Source: Paraburkholderia silvatlantica | GTDB taxonomy: Bacteria > Pseudomonadota > Gammaproteobacteria > Burkholderiales > Burkholderiaceae | Length of the DNA: 64,000 nucleotides | NCBI RefSeq assembly: GCF_003096715.1 | Contig: NZ_QEOL01000007.1 | Span: 206,933 to 270,932 of the forward strand | Direction of reading: 5' to 3' | Shown here: piece by piece, positions 33,210 through 43,462 of the stretch | How the letters are laid out: the number at the start of each line of letters is the position of its first letter | Position numbering within the stretch: the stretch's first letter is position 1 | Position numbers and translations under genes: made by a program | Notes under the pieces: generated by a model | The model's database searches: none | What the model was told of the DNA's origin: nothing | Seen by the model: the letters and a program-made list of their open reading frames with translations, nothing else

Positions 33210-36200
33210 ATGAATCTCTCGCGCCCGTTCATCTCCCGCCCCGTCGCGACCACGCTGCTCGCCATCGGCATCGCGCTGGCCGGCCTTTTCGCATTCACGA
33301 AGCTGCCGGTCGCGCCCCTGCCGCAGGTGGACTTTCCGACCATCTCCGTGCAGGCCACCTTGCCGGGCGCGAGCCCCGAAACGGTGGCAACCAGCGTGGC
33401 GAGCCCGCTGGAGCGGCACCTGGGGTCGATCGCCGACGTCACGGAGATGACCTCGCAAAGCTCGGTGGGCAGCACGCGCATCACGCTGCAATTCGGCCTG
33501 AACCGCGACATCGACGGCGCGGCGCGCGACGTGCAGGCGGCGATCAACGCCGCGCGCGCGGACCTGCCCACGAGCCTGCGGCAGAACCCGACCTACCACA
33601 AGGTCAACCCCGCCGACGCGCCGATTCTGATTCTCGCGCTCACCTCGCCCACGCTCACCGCGGGCCAGCTCTACGACTCGGCTGCCACGGTGCTGCAGCA
33701 GTCGCTCTCGCAGGTGGACGGCGTGGGCGAAGTCGACGTGAGCGGCTCGGCGAATCCGGCCGTGCGCGTGGAACTCGAGCCGCACGCGCTGTTTCACTAC
33801 GGCATCGGCCTCGAAGACGTGCGCGCGGCGCTCGCCTCGGCCAACGCGAACAGTCCGAAGGGCGATATCGAATTCGGCCCGCAGCGCTTTCAGCTCTACA
33901 CCAACGATCAGGCAAACAAGGCGAGCCAGTACAAGGACCTCGTGATCGCCTACCGCAACGGCGCGGGCGTGAAGCTCTCGGACGTGGGCGAAGTCGTCGA
34001 TTCGGTGGAAGACCTGCGCAACATCGGGCTCGCCAACGGCAAGCGTTCCGTACTCGTGATCCTCTACCGCCAGCCGGGCGCGAACATCATCGAGACCGTG
34101 GACCGCGTGATCGCCATGCTGCCGCAGCTCAAGGCGTCGCTGCCCGCCGACGTCGAGGTGATCCCGACATCCGACCGCTCGGTCACGATCCGCTCCTCGC
34201 TCAAGGACACCGAGCGCACGCTCATGATCGCCGTGGCGCTCGTCGTGATGGTGGTGTTCCTGTTCCTGCGCAACTGGCGCGCGACGCTCATTCCGAGCGT
34301 GGCCGTGCCCATCTCGATCGTCGGCACCTTCGCGGCGATGTACCTGATGGGCTTCTCGCTCGACAACCTCTCGCTGATGGCGCTCACCATCGCGACCGGC
34401 TTCGTCGTGGACGACGCCATCGTCGTGCTGGAGAACATCTCGCGGCATATCGAAAACGGCGTGCCGCGCATGAAGGCGGCGCTGCTCGGCGCGCGCGAGG
34501 TGGGCTTCACGGTGCTCTCGATCAGCGTGTCGCTCGTCGCCGTATTCCTGCCGATTTTGCTGATGGGCGGCATTGTCGGGCGCCTGTTCCGCGAGTTCGC
34601 GCTCACGCTCTCGCTCGCCATTGCGGTGTCGCTCGCCGTCTCGCTCACGCTCACGCCGATGATGTGCTCGCGCCTGCTCGAGGAGGCGCACGAGAAGAAG
34701 GCAGAAGGCCGCTTCGCGCAGTGGCTCGAGCGCGGCTTCCTGCGCTTGCAGGGCGGCTACGAGCGCACGCTCGGCTGGGCGCTGGCGCATCCGTTCGTCA
34801 TCCTGCTCACGCTCGTCGCGACCATCGCGCTGAACGTCGCGCTCTACGTGGTCGTGCCCAAGGGCTTCTTCCCGCAGCAGGATACGGGGCGCCTGATCGG
34901 CGGCATCCAGGCCGACCAGGCCACCTCGTTCCAGGCGATGAAGGTGAAGTTCGCCGAGATGATGCGCATCGTGCAGGCGAACCCGGCGGTGGAATCGGTC
35001 GCGGGATTCTCCGGCGGCCGCGCGACGAACGCGGGCTTCATGTTCGTCTCGCTCAAGCCCAAGAGCGAGCGCAAGCTTTCCGCCGACGAGGTGATCGCGC
35101 AACTGCGCGGGCCGCTCTCGAACGTGGCGGGCGCGCGCACCTTCCTGCAAGCGGTGCAGGACATTCGCGTGGGCGGCCGGCAGTCGAACGCGCAGTACCA
35201 GTTCACGCTGCTCGCGGACAACACCGCCGACCTCTACAAGTGGGGGCCGAAGCTCACCGAGGCGCTGCAGGCGCGCCCCGAACTCGCCGACGTGAATTCG
35301 GACCAGCAGCAAGGCGGCCTCGAGTCGATGATCAACATCGACCGGCAGAGCGCCGCGCGCCTGAACATCACGCCCTCGCAGATCGACAACACGCTTTACG
35401 ACGCCTTCGGCCAGCGCCAGGTCTCGACGATCTACAACCCGCTGAACCAGTACCACGTAGTGATGGAAGTCGCGCCGAAGTACTGGCAGAGCCCGACCAT
35501 GCTCAACGAGATCTGGGTCAGCACCTCGGGCGGCACGGCGAGCGGCGCGCAGAGCACCAATGCGACGGCGGGCACGGTGACGGGCCCCACCACCGCCTCG
35601 ACGGGAGGCACGGCCGCCACCACGATGTCGAGCGCCGCGGCCATCGCCGCCGACTCCGCGCGCAACCTCGCGACCAACTCGCTCGCCGCGAGCGGCAAGT
35701 CGAGCGCGTCGTCGGGCGCAGCCGTCTCCACGTCGAAGGAGACCATGGTGCCGCTCTCGTCGATCGCCTCGTTCGGCCCCGGCACGACGCCGCTTTCGGT
35801 GAATCACCAAAGCCAGTTCGTGGCCTCGACGATCTCGTTCAACCTGCCGCCCGGCAAATCGCTCTCGGACGCCACCCAGGCGATCTACGACACGATGGGC
35901 GAGATCGGCATGCCCGCGACGATTCACGGCAGCTTCCAGGGCACGGCACAGGCGTTCCAGCAGTCGCTCGACAACCAGCCGCTCCTGATTCTCGCGGCGC
36001 TCGCGGCCGTGTATATCGTTCTGGGCATTCTGTACGAGAGCTACATCCACCCGCTCACGATTCTCTCCACCCTGCCCTCGGCGGGCGTAGGCGCACTGCT
36101 CGCGCTGCTGCTCTTCAAGACGGAGTTCAGCATCATCGCGCTGATCGGCGTGATCCTGCTGATCGGCATCGTGAAGAAGAACGCGATCATGATGGTGGAC

Positions 36201-36509
36201 TTCGCGATCGAGGCCTCGCGCCAGGGCCTGAGTTCGCGCGATGCGATCTATCAGGCCTGCCTGCTGCGCTTCCGGCCGATCATGATGACGACCTGCGCGG
36301 CGCTGCTCGGCGCGTTGCCGCTCGCGTTCGGGCGCGGCGAAGGCGCGGAGCTGCGCGCGCCGCTCGGCATCTCGATCGTGGGCGGTCTGATCGTGAGCCA
36401 GATGCTCACGCTCTATACGACGCCGGTGGTGTACCTGTACATGGACCGGCTGCGTGTGTGGTGGGACGCGAAGCGCGGGCGCGGGGCGAGCGCGCCGCAG
36501 GCGGAGTGA
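33210..36509 (+). CDS. mdtC: Multidrug RND efflux permease subunit MdtC, with an inserted low-complexity loop
   Basis: 1099 residues, about 60-70 longer than typical MdtC. It keeps [20 protein letters not shown], then [20 protein letters not shown] (proton relay) and [20 protein letters not shown]. The extra length is a Ser/Thr/Ala/Gly-rich stretch at ~772-842 in the second periplasmic (porter/docking) domain, between EIWVSTSGG and KETMVPLSS. The frame is open and codon use is unchanged, so it is not an assembly artefact on its face. An outer-membrane factor gene does not follow. Confidence 0.92.
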   Translation: MNLSRPFISRPVATTLLAIGIALAGLFAFTKLPVAPLPQVDFPTISVQATLPGASPETVATSVASPLERHLGSIADVTEMTSQSSVGSTRITLQFGLNRDIDGAARDVQAAINAARADLPTSLRQNPTYHKVNPADAPILILALTSPTLTAGQLYDSAATVLQQSLSQVDGVGEVDVSGSANPAVRVELEPHALFHYGIGLEDVRAALASANANSPKGDIEFGPQRFQLYTNDQANKASQYKDLVIAYRNGAGVKLSDVGEVVDSVEDLRNIGLANGKRSVLVILYRQPGANIIETVDRVIAMLPQLKASLPADVEVIPTSDRSVTIRSSLKDTERTLMIAVALVVMVVFLFLRNWRATLIPSVAVPISIVGTFAAMYLMGFSLDNLSLMALTIATGFVVDDAIVVLENISRHIENGVPRMKAALLGAREVGFTVLSISVSLVAVFLPILLMGGIVGRLFREFALTLSLAIAVSLAVSLTLTPMMCSRLLEEAHEKKAEGRFAQWLERGFLRLQGGYERTLGWALAHPFVILLTLVATIALNVALYVVVPKGFFPQQDTGRLIGGIQADQATSFQAMKVKFAEMMRIVQANPAVESVAGFSGGRATNAGFMFVSLKPKSERKLSADEVIAQLRGPLSNVAGARTFLQAVQDIRVGGRQSNAQYQFTLLADNTADLYKWGPKLTEALQARPELADVNSDQQQGGLESMINIDRQSAARLNITPSQIDNTLYDAFGQRQVSTIYNPLNQYHVVMEVAPKYWQSPTMLNEIWVSTSGGTASGAQSTNATAGTVTGPTTASTGGTAATTMSSAAAIAADSARNLATNSLAASGKSSASSGAAVSTSKETMVPLSSIASFGPGTTPLSVNHQSQFVASTISFNLPPGKSLSDATQAIYDTMGEIGMPATIHGSFQGTAQAFQQSLDNQPLLILAALAAVYIVLGILYESYIHPLTILSTLPSAGVGALLALLLFKTEFSIIALIGVILLIGIVKKNAIMMVDFAIEASRQGLSSRDAIYQACLLRFRPIMMTTCAALLGALPLAFGRGEGAELRAPLGISIVGGLIVSQMLTLYTTPVVYLYMDRLRVWWDAKRGRGASAPQAE

Positions 36510-36529
36510 GTGAGCGTTCTTGCAGCAGA

Positions 36530-36562
36530 AAGCGGCTGAAGCGTGGCATCCGCCGCTTTTTT
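36530..36562 (+). terminator. Intrinsic terminator of the mdtABC operon
   Basis: AAGCGGC pairs with GCCGCTT and runs into TTTTTT, 20 bp after the mdtC stop. Confidence 0.75.
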
Positions 36563-36824
36563 ATGCGCGCGCCCTTCGAGGCTCGCGCTGGCGCAACCGC
36601 GCAGGCAGGCAACGCACGATCAGATGCAGCACCAGCGGCACGATGATGCCGTCGTCCACGATACCGGCGAGCGGCATCGCGATATTGAACGGGTCGAGCG
36701 CATAGAGCGCGAGCAGCGCCGTGGCGGGCACGAGCCACACGGGACGCCCCGGCTGACGCAGCGCGTGCCACAGCACGCGCGCGTCGCCCTTCACCCCATG
36801 CCATAGCAACGCGATACGTTTCAT
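36561..36824 (-). CDS. DUF1232 (YkvA-like) small membrane protein
   Basis: 87 residues. The core LLALYALDPFNIAMPLAGIV and DDGIIVPLVLHLIVRCLP matches the DUF1232 pattern (Y-x-x-x-P-x-D/N, then D-D followed by a hydrophobic helix). Two membrane-associated segments are predicted. The function is unknown. It converges on mdtC. Confidence 0.75.
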   Translation of the reverse strand: MKRIALLWHGVKGDARVLWHALRQPGRPVWLVPATALLALYALDPFNIAMPLAGIVDDGIIVPLVLHLIVRCLPARLRQREPRRARA

Positions 36825-36905
36825 CTGCTTGCTCCTTGCGGCTGGCGCAATGCGTGCGTTCGCCGCCTCAATGCTGTTCGTGGCCCGGTGCCGAGGTTGC
36901 CACGC

Positions 36906-37373
36906 TTACAGCCTCTGCGCAATCGCCAGCGTGAAAATACGCGCCCAGCGCTTCGCTTCGCGCTCGCCTTGCATCGGTAATTGCCAGAGCGGGCGCTTCG
37001 GATCGGCCACGCGCAGCGCCACGTGCCAGCCGTTGGCATCGCGCGCCGGCTGCGCACCCTGGAGGTCGGCGAAAATATACGCGCCGTGCGCCCCGCCCTG
37101 CGTCAGTTCGCACAACCGCTTGGCCGCCGCGAGACGGGCCTCGCCCCACGCGCCGGCCACGCGGTGCGTCCAGTCGCCTTCGCCGCGCACGTTGGGCGCC
37201 ACTTCACGCATACGGCGCCACCACCAGACGATGAGCGCGACGAACAACGCCGCGGCAAGCACGGCTGCGCCCACGGCAACACCCGTGCCGAACTGCGACG
37301 CAATGGCGTTGAAGGACCAGTACGCGCCGTAGACGAGCGCGGCGAGAGCAAACAGGACAACGACGATCGGCAT
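36906..37373 (-). CDS. Conserved hypothetical membrane protein
   Basis: 155 residues from ATG 37373 (MPIVVVLFALAALVYGAYWS). There are two N-terminal membrane helices (~1-20 and ~33-53), then a soluble C-terminal part (EGDWTHRVAGAWGEARLAAA, then CELTQGGAHGAYIFADLQGA and WQLPMQGEREAKRWARIFTL). No family is recognised. The longer start at 37445 would put a polar leader ahead of the first helix and is less likely. Confidence 0.6.
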   Translation of the reverse strand: MPIVVVLFALAALVYGAYWSFNAIASQFGTGVAVGAAVLAAALFVALIVWWWRRMREVAPNVRGEGDWTHRVAGAWGEARLAAAKRLCELTQGGAHGAYIFADLQGAQPARDANGWHVALRVADPKRPLWQLPMQGEREAKRWARIFTLAIAQRL

Positions 37374-37512
37374 GCGGATATTCCGTGCGGCGGAAGAGAA
37401 AGGCCAGGACAGATGCGCAGGGACGAGCGGGACAGATCGCGACAAGGCCCGCGCGCGTGGCGGGCCCCGCTTACCGCCGAGAATCGCGATAACTCGCGAT
37501 GACTCGCGACGA

Positions 37513-38076
37513 CTACTGCTGCGGATGCTGCGCGGCCCATTCCTTCACGGCGCGCAACGTATTCGTCACATGCTGGTCCGGCGACAGGCTCGTATATTCG
37601 TAGATGATCTTGCCGTCCGGCGCGATCACATACGACACGCGATTGGCCATCGCCTCGTGCATCGGCATCGACGCGTCGTACGACTTGATGATCTTGGAGT
37701 CTTCGTCGGCGGCCACCGGGAACTTGCTGCGGCACTCGCTCACCGAAAACTTCGTGAGCGTGCCGATGTTGTCGTGCGAAACGCCGATCACGGTCGCGCC
37801 GTACTGCTTGTACTGATCGACCGCTTCAGCGAATTCATGCGCCTCGATCGTGCAGCCCTTCGTGAACGCGGCCGGATAGAAGTACACCACCACCGGCCCC
37901 TTCTTGAGCTCCGAAGCGAGCGAATAGGTGTACGTCTTGCCGCCCAGCGATGCCTGGGTCGTGAAGTCGGGTGCGGAATCGCCCGGCTTCAGTGTTGCCT
38001 GCGCAGACAGGGTAAAGAGCGCAAGCCCGGCGCAGACGAGCGCCGCGGCTCCTGCCGCAAAGAACCTCGGTTTCAT
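37513..38076 (-). CDS. Exported thiol peroxidase (AhpC/TSA, Bcp-like peroxiredoxin)
   Basis: 187 residues. A signal peptide ends at ~27 (LFTLSAQA). The mature enzyme has PGDSAPDFTTQASLGG and YFYPAAFTKGCTIEAHEF, where Cys ~75 is the peroxidatic Cys in the P-x-x-x-T-x-x-C motif. A second Cys at ~115 (SVSECRSKFP) may be the resolving Cys. It reduces peroxides, here predicted in the periplasm, which is less common for Bcp-type enzymes. The reductant is unknown. Confidence 0.88.
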   Translation of the reverse strand: MKPRFFAAGAAALVCAGLALFTLSAQATLKPGDSAPDFTTQASLGGKTYTYSLASELKKGPVVVYFYPAAFTKGCTIEAHEFAEAVDQYKQYGATVIGVSHDNIGTLTKFSVSECRSKFPVAADEDSKIIKSYDASMPMHEAMANRVSYVIAPDGKIIYEYTSLSPDQHVTNTLRAVKEWAAQHPQQ

Positions 38077-38243
38077 ATCGAATGTCCTCGAGTTGAGTCA
38101 CCGCGCCGGCGCGCGTTTTGCCCGCGCATTTTGCTGGTCACGCAAATGAGACGCATAACGGCACGCAGCCGGCGATGCCGATATTGGAGCACACAATGGC
38201 GGCGTTCGCAGCGCGCCCCCAACGCGAACCTTACAATCTTGTT

Positions 38244-39626
38244 TCAACCCTCGGCGTAGGCCGTGAACCACGCGCCGGCCCACAGGTTCAACTCGGCCAG
38301 CAACGGCGGCGTGAGCGCGTTGAACATGCCGCCCGCCTCGCGCGCGAGGCGCTGCGCACCGTCGTGGTCGCCGCGCTCGGCCGCGGTTGCGATGCACAGC
38401 AGCGTGCCGAGCGCGCCGCGATGACCGTCCACGGCCTCGACGATCTCGCGTGCAAGGCCGAGACGTTCGAGCGTGTGCTCAGGCGTCGAGCCCACCAGCA
38501 CGTGCACGAGCGAGAAGATGCCGGTCATGAAGGCGGCATCGGCGAAATCGGGGTCCTGCGGGCTCAGGCTGCGCGCGGCAAGCTCCATGAAGTGCGAGCG
38601 CGTGCCCGCGAGCTGCACGAGCGGGTCCGAGCCCCAGGGCAGGTCGCGTCCGCTCGCGTAGAGCAGCAGTTGCGCCCAGCGCGCGATCTGGCGCGTGCCG
38701 GCCGCGAGCACCGCCTCGCGCAGCGACGAAATCGGCCGCCCCGGCGAGTACGCGCTCGAATTGACGAGACGCAGCAGTTGCACCACTACGCCGGGGTGGC
38801 TGCGCAGTTCGCGCTCGAGTTCGGCCGTGCCGACGTCGTTGGCCACCAGCGCGAGCAGGCGCACGAGCGCAAGGCGCGAAGCGCGCACGCGCGGCGCGCG
38901 CAGCACCTGCGGGCGCGCGAAGAAGTAGCCCTGAAAAAGCTCGAAGCCGAGCGACGAGGCCAGTTCGAAGTCTTCTACTGTCTCGACCTTCTCGGCGATC
39001 AGCGTCTTGCCGTGCGCGGCGAGGCTCGCGACCAGCCCGGGCAGCGCCGCGCGCTCGGTCTGCATCAGGTCGACCTTGACGATGTCCGCGTAGGGCAACG
39101 CGCGCAGGAGGTTCTCCGTGATCTCGCACACGTCGTCGAAAGCAATGCGGTAGCCCGCGCGGCGCAGTTGTGCGAGACGCTCCAGAACCGCGGCGTCGAA
39201 GCGCACGTGTTCGAGCACCTCCAGTACGAAGCGGCCCGGCGGCAGCAGATGCACGATGTCGTCGAACAGCAGCTCGCGGCTGATGTTGACATAGCCGTAG
39301 TGACGGCCGAGCACCGCGGGCACGCCGAGCTGGCCGATCGTGCGCGTCATCACCTGGGCCGTGGCGAGCGCGTCGTCGTCGATGTCCGCGCGGTTCTGCG
39401 CGCCGCCGCGGAACAGCAGCTCGTAGGCGTTGAGTGCGCCATGGCGATCGAGAATAGGCTGCCGCCCGAGATAGACGAACGGCTGCGGACCGGTTGATGG
39501 CCCGGGCGCAAGGCCAGGTTGTGAAGCTGACGGCATAGATGGCGCGGAACCAGGGGTGCCCCTGCCCGCATCGTCTCGCGCAGCCTCGCTTGCCGGCGCG
39601 GCAAACGCTGACGATGAATCGGACAT
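38244..39626 (-). CDS. EAL-HDOD (YuxH-type) signalling protein, active-site residues retained
   Basis: 460 residues from ATG 39626. A Pro/Ala leader of ~45 is followed by an EAL domain (~50-255): YLGRQPILDRHGALNAYELL, FVLEVLEHVRF, IAFDDVCE, VKVDLM, LIAEKVET, FELFQGYFFARP. An HDOD domain (~270-450) comes next: LVRLLALVANDVGTAELERE, LVNSSAYSPGRPISSLREAV. The c-di-GMP ligand residues (Glu, Asp-Asp, Lys, Glu, Gln) are largely kept. Proteins of this architecture act mainly as regulators. It is the first gene of a four-gene signalling island. Confidence 0.85.
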   Translation of the reverse strand: MSDSSSAFAAPASEAARDDAGRGTPGSAPSMPSASQPGLAPGPSTGPQPFVYLGRQPILDRHGALNAYELLFRGGAQNRADIDDDALATAQVMTRTIGQLGVPAVLGRHYGYVNISRELLFDDIVHLLPPGRFVLEVLEHVRFDAAVLERLAQLRRAGYRIAFDDVCEITENLLRALPYADIVKVDLMQTERAALPGLVASLAAHGKTLIAEKVETVEDFELASSLGFELFQGYFFARPQVLRAPRVRASRLALVRLLALVANDVGTAELERELRSHPGVVVQLLRLVNSSAYSPGRPISSLREAVLAAGTRQIARWAQLLLYASGRDLPWGSDPLVQLAGTRSHFMELAARSLSPQDPDFADAAFMTGIFSLVHVLVGSTPEHTLERLGLAREIVEAVDGHRGALGTLLCIATAAERGDHDGAQRLAREAGGMFNALTPPLLAELNLWAGAWFTAYAEG

Positions 39627-39870
39627 GGCGGATGACTCGTACGGATGGAATAGCCGGTAATGGCCGCCGTCTTGCCGGGCCGCCCCTGCGGCCGGCAAGA
39701 CGGGCGCTGCACGCGCCGACCCATTGCGCATGGCGAACGGCGTCTCGACCGGCGCCACTTTAACCGAATCTGGACGCCGCCGCACCGATCTCCCGTCACG
39801 TTTATGCGTTAGGTGCCATTTCGGTCGCCGCGGCTAAAGATTTCTCCTCCGGGGTCGATAACCTGCTCTG

Positions 39871-41907
39871 ATGGGCGCCTTCAGCCGGACATGGAAACCG
39901 GCCGGGACACCACAGACAAACGAAGGGTTGCCAGCGACAGACATGGAAGCGAACAGGATCTCCGCGCCCCGCCAGGGCTGGTTGCGCACGGTCATCGACC
40001 GGCTTTACGCGCTTGCCGGCACCAGGGGCATTGCCGGCGACCCGCCCGTGCCTCGCGACGCGAACGCGCCACATGCCGCGCAGGCACCGAGCGCAGCGCG
40101 GGCAGCCGACCACCGGGACGCCGCACCGCTCGCCCCCGCTTCGCCTGCCGCTGCCGAACCCCGCTACGCCGACGCCGTTTCGCGCTCGTTCGAGAACACC
40201 GCCGCCGCGGTGGACTTCCTCGTGCACGTGGACGAGGGGCTCCACTTTCTCTACGTCTCCGACGCGAGCCTGCGCTTCGCGGGGTATCACCGCGAGTTCC
40301 TGCTCGGCTCCACGCTCGCCGACATCGTCACGCCCGGGCATCACGAACGCCTCGAGGCGCTGATCGCACGCGCCGCGCACAGCGGCGCCGTGGAAAAAGA
40401 CACGATCGACCTCGTCAAGGCGCTCACCTACCCCCTTCCCGTGGAGCTGCGCGTGCAGCGCGCCCAGTATGGCGAGACGGCCGGCTTCGCCGTGGCGGGC
40501 TTCGATGTTTCCGGCTGGCAGGGCACCGAGGCCGCGCTCACCCACGCGCTCCATCACGACCCGCTGACCGGCCTGCCCAACCAGACTGCGCTCGCGCCCG
40601 CGCTGCAGCGCGCCCAGGCCGACGCGGACCATTTCGGCGTGCCGGTGGCGCTGCTGCTGCTCGACCTCGACGACTATCAGCGCGTGAACCGCGCGCTCGG
40701 CTACGACGCCGGCGACGAGCTGCTGCGCGAGACCGCGCGGCGCCTCACCCACCTCGCGCTGCAGGACGAAACGATCGCGCGCATCGGCAGCGACGAGTTC
40801 GCCATCCTGATCACGCCGCAACGCCACGCCGCCCCCGACGAAGTGCGCGCCGCCGCCGAAACGCTCGGCCGGCGCCTGCTCACCTCCATCCTGCAGCCGT
40901 ACTCGTTTCGCAACCAGCCCGTGCACCTTTCGGCGAGCATCGGCATTGCGTTCCATCCGGACCAGCGCCCGGACGCCGCCGGCGCGAACAAGGCCGATGG
41001 CGGCGCCGACACCACGCCGCTCATCCGCCGCGCGGATCAGGCGCTCCAGCAGGCCAAGGCGATCGGCGGCAATACGCTGACGTTGCACGTGCCCGACGAC
41101 GATCCCACCGACGCCATGCGCCTGAAGCTGGAGTCGGACCTCTACGACGGTGTGCGCAACGGCGAATTCTCGCTACACTTCCAGCCCATCACGAGCAGCG
41201 CGTCGCGCGGCGTGGTCGGCGTGGAGGCGTTGATCCGCTGGCAACATCCATTGCACGGTCTCGTGCCGCCTTCAACGTTTATTCCGCTTGCGGAATCCGT
41301 CGGCCTGATTAATTATCTCGGCAATTGGGTTTTGAAGGCTGCCTGTATGCAACTGACCCAATGGGACGAGCAAGGCATCGAACTGCAGTACATGGCGGTC
41401 AATGTGTCGCCCCAGCAGTTCCGCAATCCGCGGTTCAGGGAAAGTGTCGAGGAGGCGATCGAGCTCACCGGAGTCGATCCGGGCCGGCTCGTGTTCGAGA
41501 TCACCGAGAGCCTGCTCATGCACGATCCGCAGCATGCGAAAACGCTGCTCGAAGAGCTCACCTCGCTTGGCATTCGCTTCGCGGTGGACGACTTCGGCAC
41601 GGGGTATTCGAGTCTTGCGTACCTGCAGCGCTTCCCGCTCTCGAAGCTGAAGATCGATCGAAGCTTCGTCGAGAACCTCATCACTTCGCGCAACGATCAG
41701 GCGATCGTCAACGCGGTGGTGGGGCTCGCGCGTACGCTCGATCTCGAACTCGTGGCCGAGGGCGTGGAAACGGAGGCGCAGCGCGAGCTGCTCACGAACA
41801 TGGGTTGCGAGCATATCCAGGGATGGCTCGTCTGCAAGGCGCTGCCTTCAGAAGAATTGCAGCAGCGCTTCGTTTCGGGTGCGTTGCACGTGCACGAGGC
41901 GCAATGA
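39871..41907 (+). CDS. PAS-GGDEF-EAL cyclic-di-GMP protein
   Basis: 678 residues. A PAS domain lies at ~110-220 (VDEGLHFLYVSDASLRFAGY), a GGDEF domain at ~235-400, and an EAL domain at ~420-665. The GGDEF signature reads IGSDEF, so the first Gly is lost and the cyclase activity is doubtful; it may serve as a GTP-sensing domain. The EAL domain is intact (GVEALIRWQHP, AVNVSPQQF, FEITESLL, VDDFGTGYSSLAYL, LKIDRSFV, AEGVET, HIQGWLVCKAL), so phosphodiesterase activity is expected. No membrane segment is present. Start at ATG 39871 or 39943 cannot be decided; neither has a good ribosome binding site. Confidence 0.88.
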   Translation: MGAFSRTWKPAGTPQTNEGLPATDMEANRISAPRQGWLRTVIDRLYALAGTRGIAGDPPVPRDANAPHAAQAPSAARAADHRDAAPLAPASPAAAEPRYADAVSRSFENTAAAVDFLVHVDEGLHFLYVSDASLRFAGYHREFLLGSTLADIVTPGHHERLEALIARAAHSGAVEKDTIDLVKALTYPLPVELRVQRAQYGETAGFAVAGFDVSGWQGTEAALTHALHHDPLTGLPNQTALAPALQRAQADADHFGVPVALLLLDLDDYQRVNRALGYDAGDELLRETARRLTHLALQDETIARIGSDEFAILITPQRHAAPDEVRAAAETLGRRLLTSILQPYSFRNQPVHLSASIGIAFHPDQRPDAAGANKADGGADTTPLIRRADQALQQAKAIGGNTLTLHVPDDDPTDAMRLKLESDLYDGVRNGEFSLHFQPITSSASRGVVGVEALIRWQHPLHGLVPPSTFIPLAESVGLINYLGNWVLKAACMQLTQWDEQGIELQYMAVNVSPQQFRNPRFRESVEEAIELTGVDPGRLVFEITESLLMHDPQHAKTLLEELTSLGIRFAVDDFGTGYSSLAYLQRFPLSKLKIDRSFVENLITSRNDQAIVNAVVGLARTLDLELVAEGVETEAQRELLTNMGCEHIQGWLVCKALPSEELQQRFVSGALHVHEAQ

Positions 41908-41946
41908 TGCGGGCGTCGCAAACAGCAGGGCTTTCGCGAAATTGAC

Positions 41947-43398
41947 ATGGTTCAGATGGTAAAGGCCGTCCTGCTAGACCGCTTGTGGGCCCGCATGAAC
42001 GAACGCGGGGATTTCCCCTTGCTGTCGCAATCGCTGCGCACCACGGTCGCGGCGATGACGAACGACGACTACGATTTCAGCGCGCTCGTCAAGGTGGTGC
42101 TCTCTGATTTCGCGCTCACGCAGAAAGTGCTGCGTCTCGCGAATTCGGCCATGTACATGGCGTTCGGCGGCAACATCACGACCGTCACGCGCGCGCTGAT
42201 GGTCCTCGGCATGGACGCCGTCGGCCATCTCGTCGTCGGCCTGAAGATCGTCGATCACTTTCACCACAGCGCGCCGCGCCGCATCGACGCCAAGCTCGAA
42301 CTGAACCGCACCATGCTCTCGGGCTGCGTCGCGCGCAAGCTCACCGAGCACGGCGACCTGCGCGCGGGCGAAGAGGCCGTGGTCTGCACGCTCATGCGCC
42401 AGGTGGGCAAGCTGCTCGTGGTGTTCTATCTCGAACCCGAGTGGGACCAGATCCGCCGCGAGATCGACGAAGGATCGAGCGACGACGAGGCCTGCCTCAA
42501 CGTCCTCGGCGTGACCTTCGAAGAACTCGGCCTCGAAGCCGCCACGCGCTGGCGCCTGCCCGACACGATCCGTTCCGGCATGCGCCAGTACGACCCGGCC
42601 GACAAGGAGCCGCGCGACGCACAGTGGCTGCGCGCCATCACCAACTATTCGACCGAAGTCGCGCGCGTGCTGACCACGGCGGGCCTCTCCGAGGAAATGC
42701 GCGAGACGCACATTGCGGAGCTTGCGCAGCACTACGGCCGCGCGCTCTCGACCGATGCCGATGTGCTCGTGCAGATGAGCCTCGCGCTCGCGCGCGAGGA
42801 AGCCGAAGATGGCGTCATGCGCGAGATCGTCGAATTGCGCGCCAACGCCGACGCCATTGCCCGCGAAGCGCTCGATCCCGAGGCGCGCATCGCGGCCGGC
42901 GTCGAGGATCTGCGCGCCTTGCCGGCCGACAGCGCGCTCGGCACCGCCCTCACGCTCGCGACCGAAACCGTGCTCGCGGGCCTGGGTTTCGCCCGCAGCG
43001 TGGTGTTCGTGCGACGCGGGGCGAACATGTTCGAGGCGCAGCACGGCTTCGGCCCGCACATGGGCGATGTGCTGCCCAGGCTCGCGTTTTCCGCCGCGTT
43101 CCAGCCCGACGTGTTTCATCTCGCCATCGCGAACAAGGTCGGCATCTTCATCGAGAATGCGCGCGATGCAAAGATACTTGCGCGCCTGCCCGGCTGGTAT
43201 CGCTCGAGCTTCGACGACGCACGTGCGTTCGTGCTTCTGCCCGTGGGCGCGCCTGGCGTCGAGCCCGTTGCGCTGATGTACGGCGACTGGGTCGTCACCC
43301 AGGAGCCGCGCCGCATTTCACAGAAAGAGATGAGCGCGTTGAACGATCTCGCGCAGCAGCTCGCGCGCTTCTTCACGCACGTTGCGCAGACTGCATAA
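41947..43398 (+). CDS. HDOD-GAF signalling protein
   Basis: 483 residues. The HDOD domain occupies ~15-250 (FPLLSQSLRTTVAAMTNDDY, then FALTQKVLRLANSAMYMAFG and HLVVGLKIVDHF). A GAF-like domain follows from ~320 (ETVLAGLGFARSVVFVRRGA, FVLLPVGAPGVEPVALMYGD). HDOD is a relative of HD hydrolases that usually lacks the metal-binding His-Asp residues and serves protein-protein regulation. It follows the PAS-GGDEF-EAL gene by 39 bp in the same direction and is probably cotranscribed with it. Confidence 0.85.
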   Translation: MVQMVKAVLLDRLWARMNERGDFPLLSQSLRTTVAAMTNDDYDFSALVKVVLSDFALTQKVLRLANSAMYMAFGGNITTVTRALMVLGMDAVGHLVVGLKIVDHFHHSAPRRIDAKLELNRTMLSGCVARKLTEHGDLRAGEEAVVCTLMRQVGKLLVVFYLEPEWDQIRREIDEGSSDDEACLNVLGVTFEELGLEAATRWRLPDTIRSGMRQYDPADKEPRDAQWLRAITNYSTEVARVLTTAGLSEEMRETHIAELAQHYGRALSTDADVLVQMSLALAREEAEDGVMREIVELRANADAIAREALDPEARIAAGVEDLRALPADSALGTALTLATETVLAGLGFARSVVFVRRGANMFEAQHGFGPHMGDVLPRLAFSAAFQPDVFHLAIANKVGIFIENARDAKILARLPGWYRSSFDDARAFVLLPVGAPGVEPVALMYGDWVVTQEPRRISQKEMSALNDLAQQLARFFTHVAQTA

Positions 43399-43462
43399 GT
43401 TTCGACCGGGTCCGGACTGAGCCGGGGCGCACTGCATCCCTTCGCGGCACCGCCCCGCCCGC

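Noticed and set aside
29057..36050. Very long minus-strand ORFs opposite mdtABC
   Set aside because: Antisense shadows of the RND genes with low-complexity Arg/Asp/His composition.
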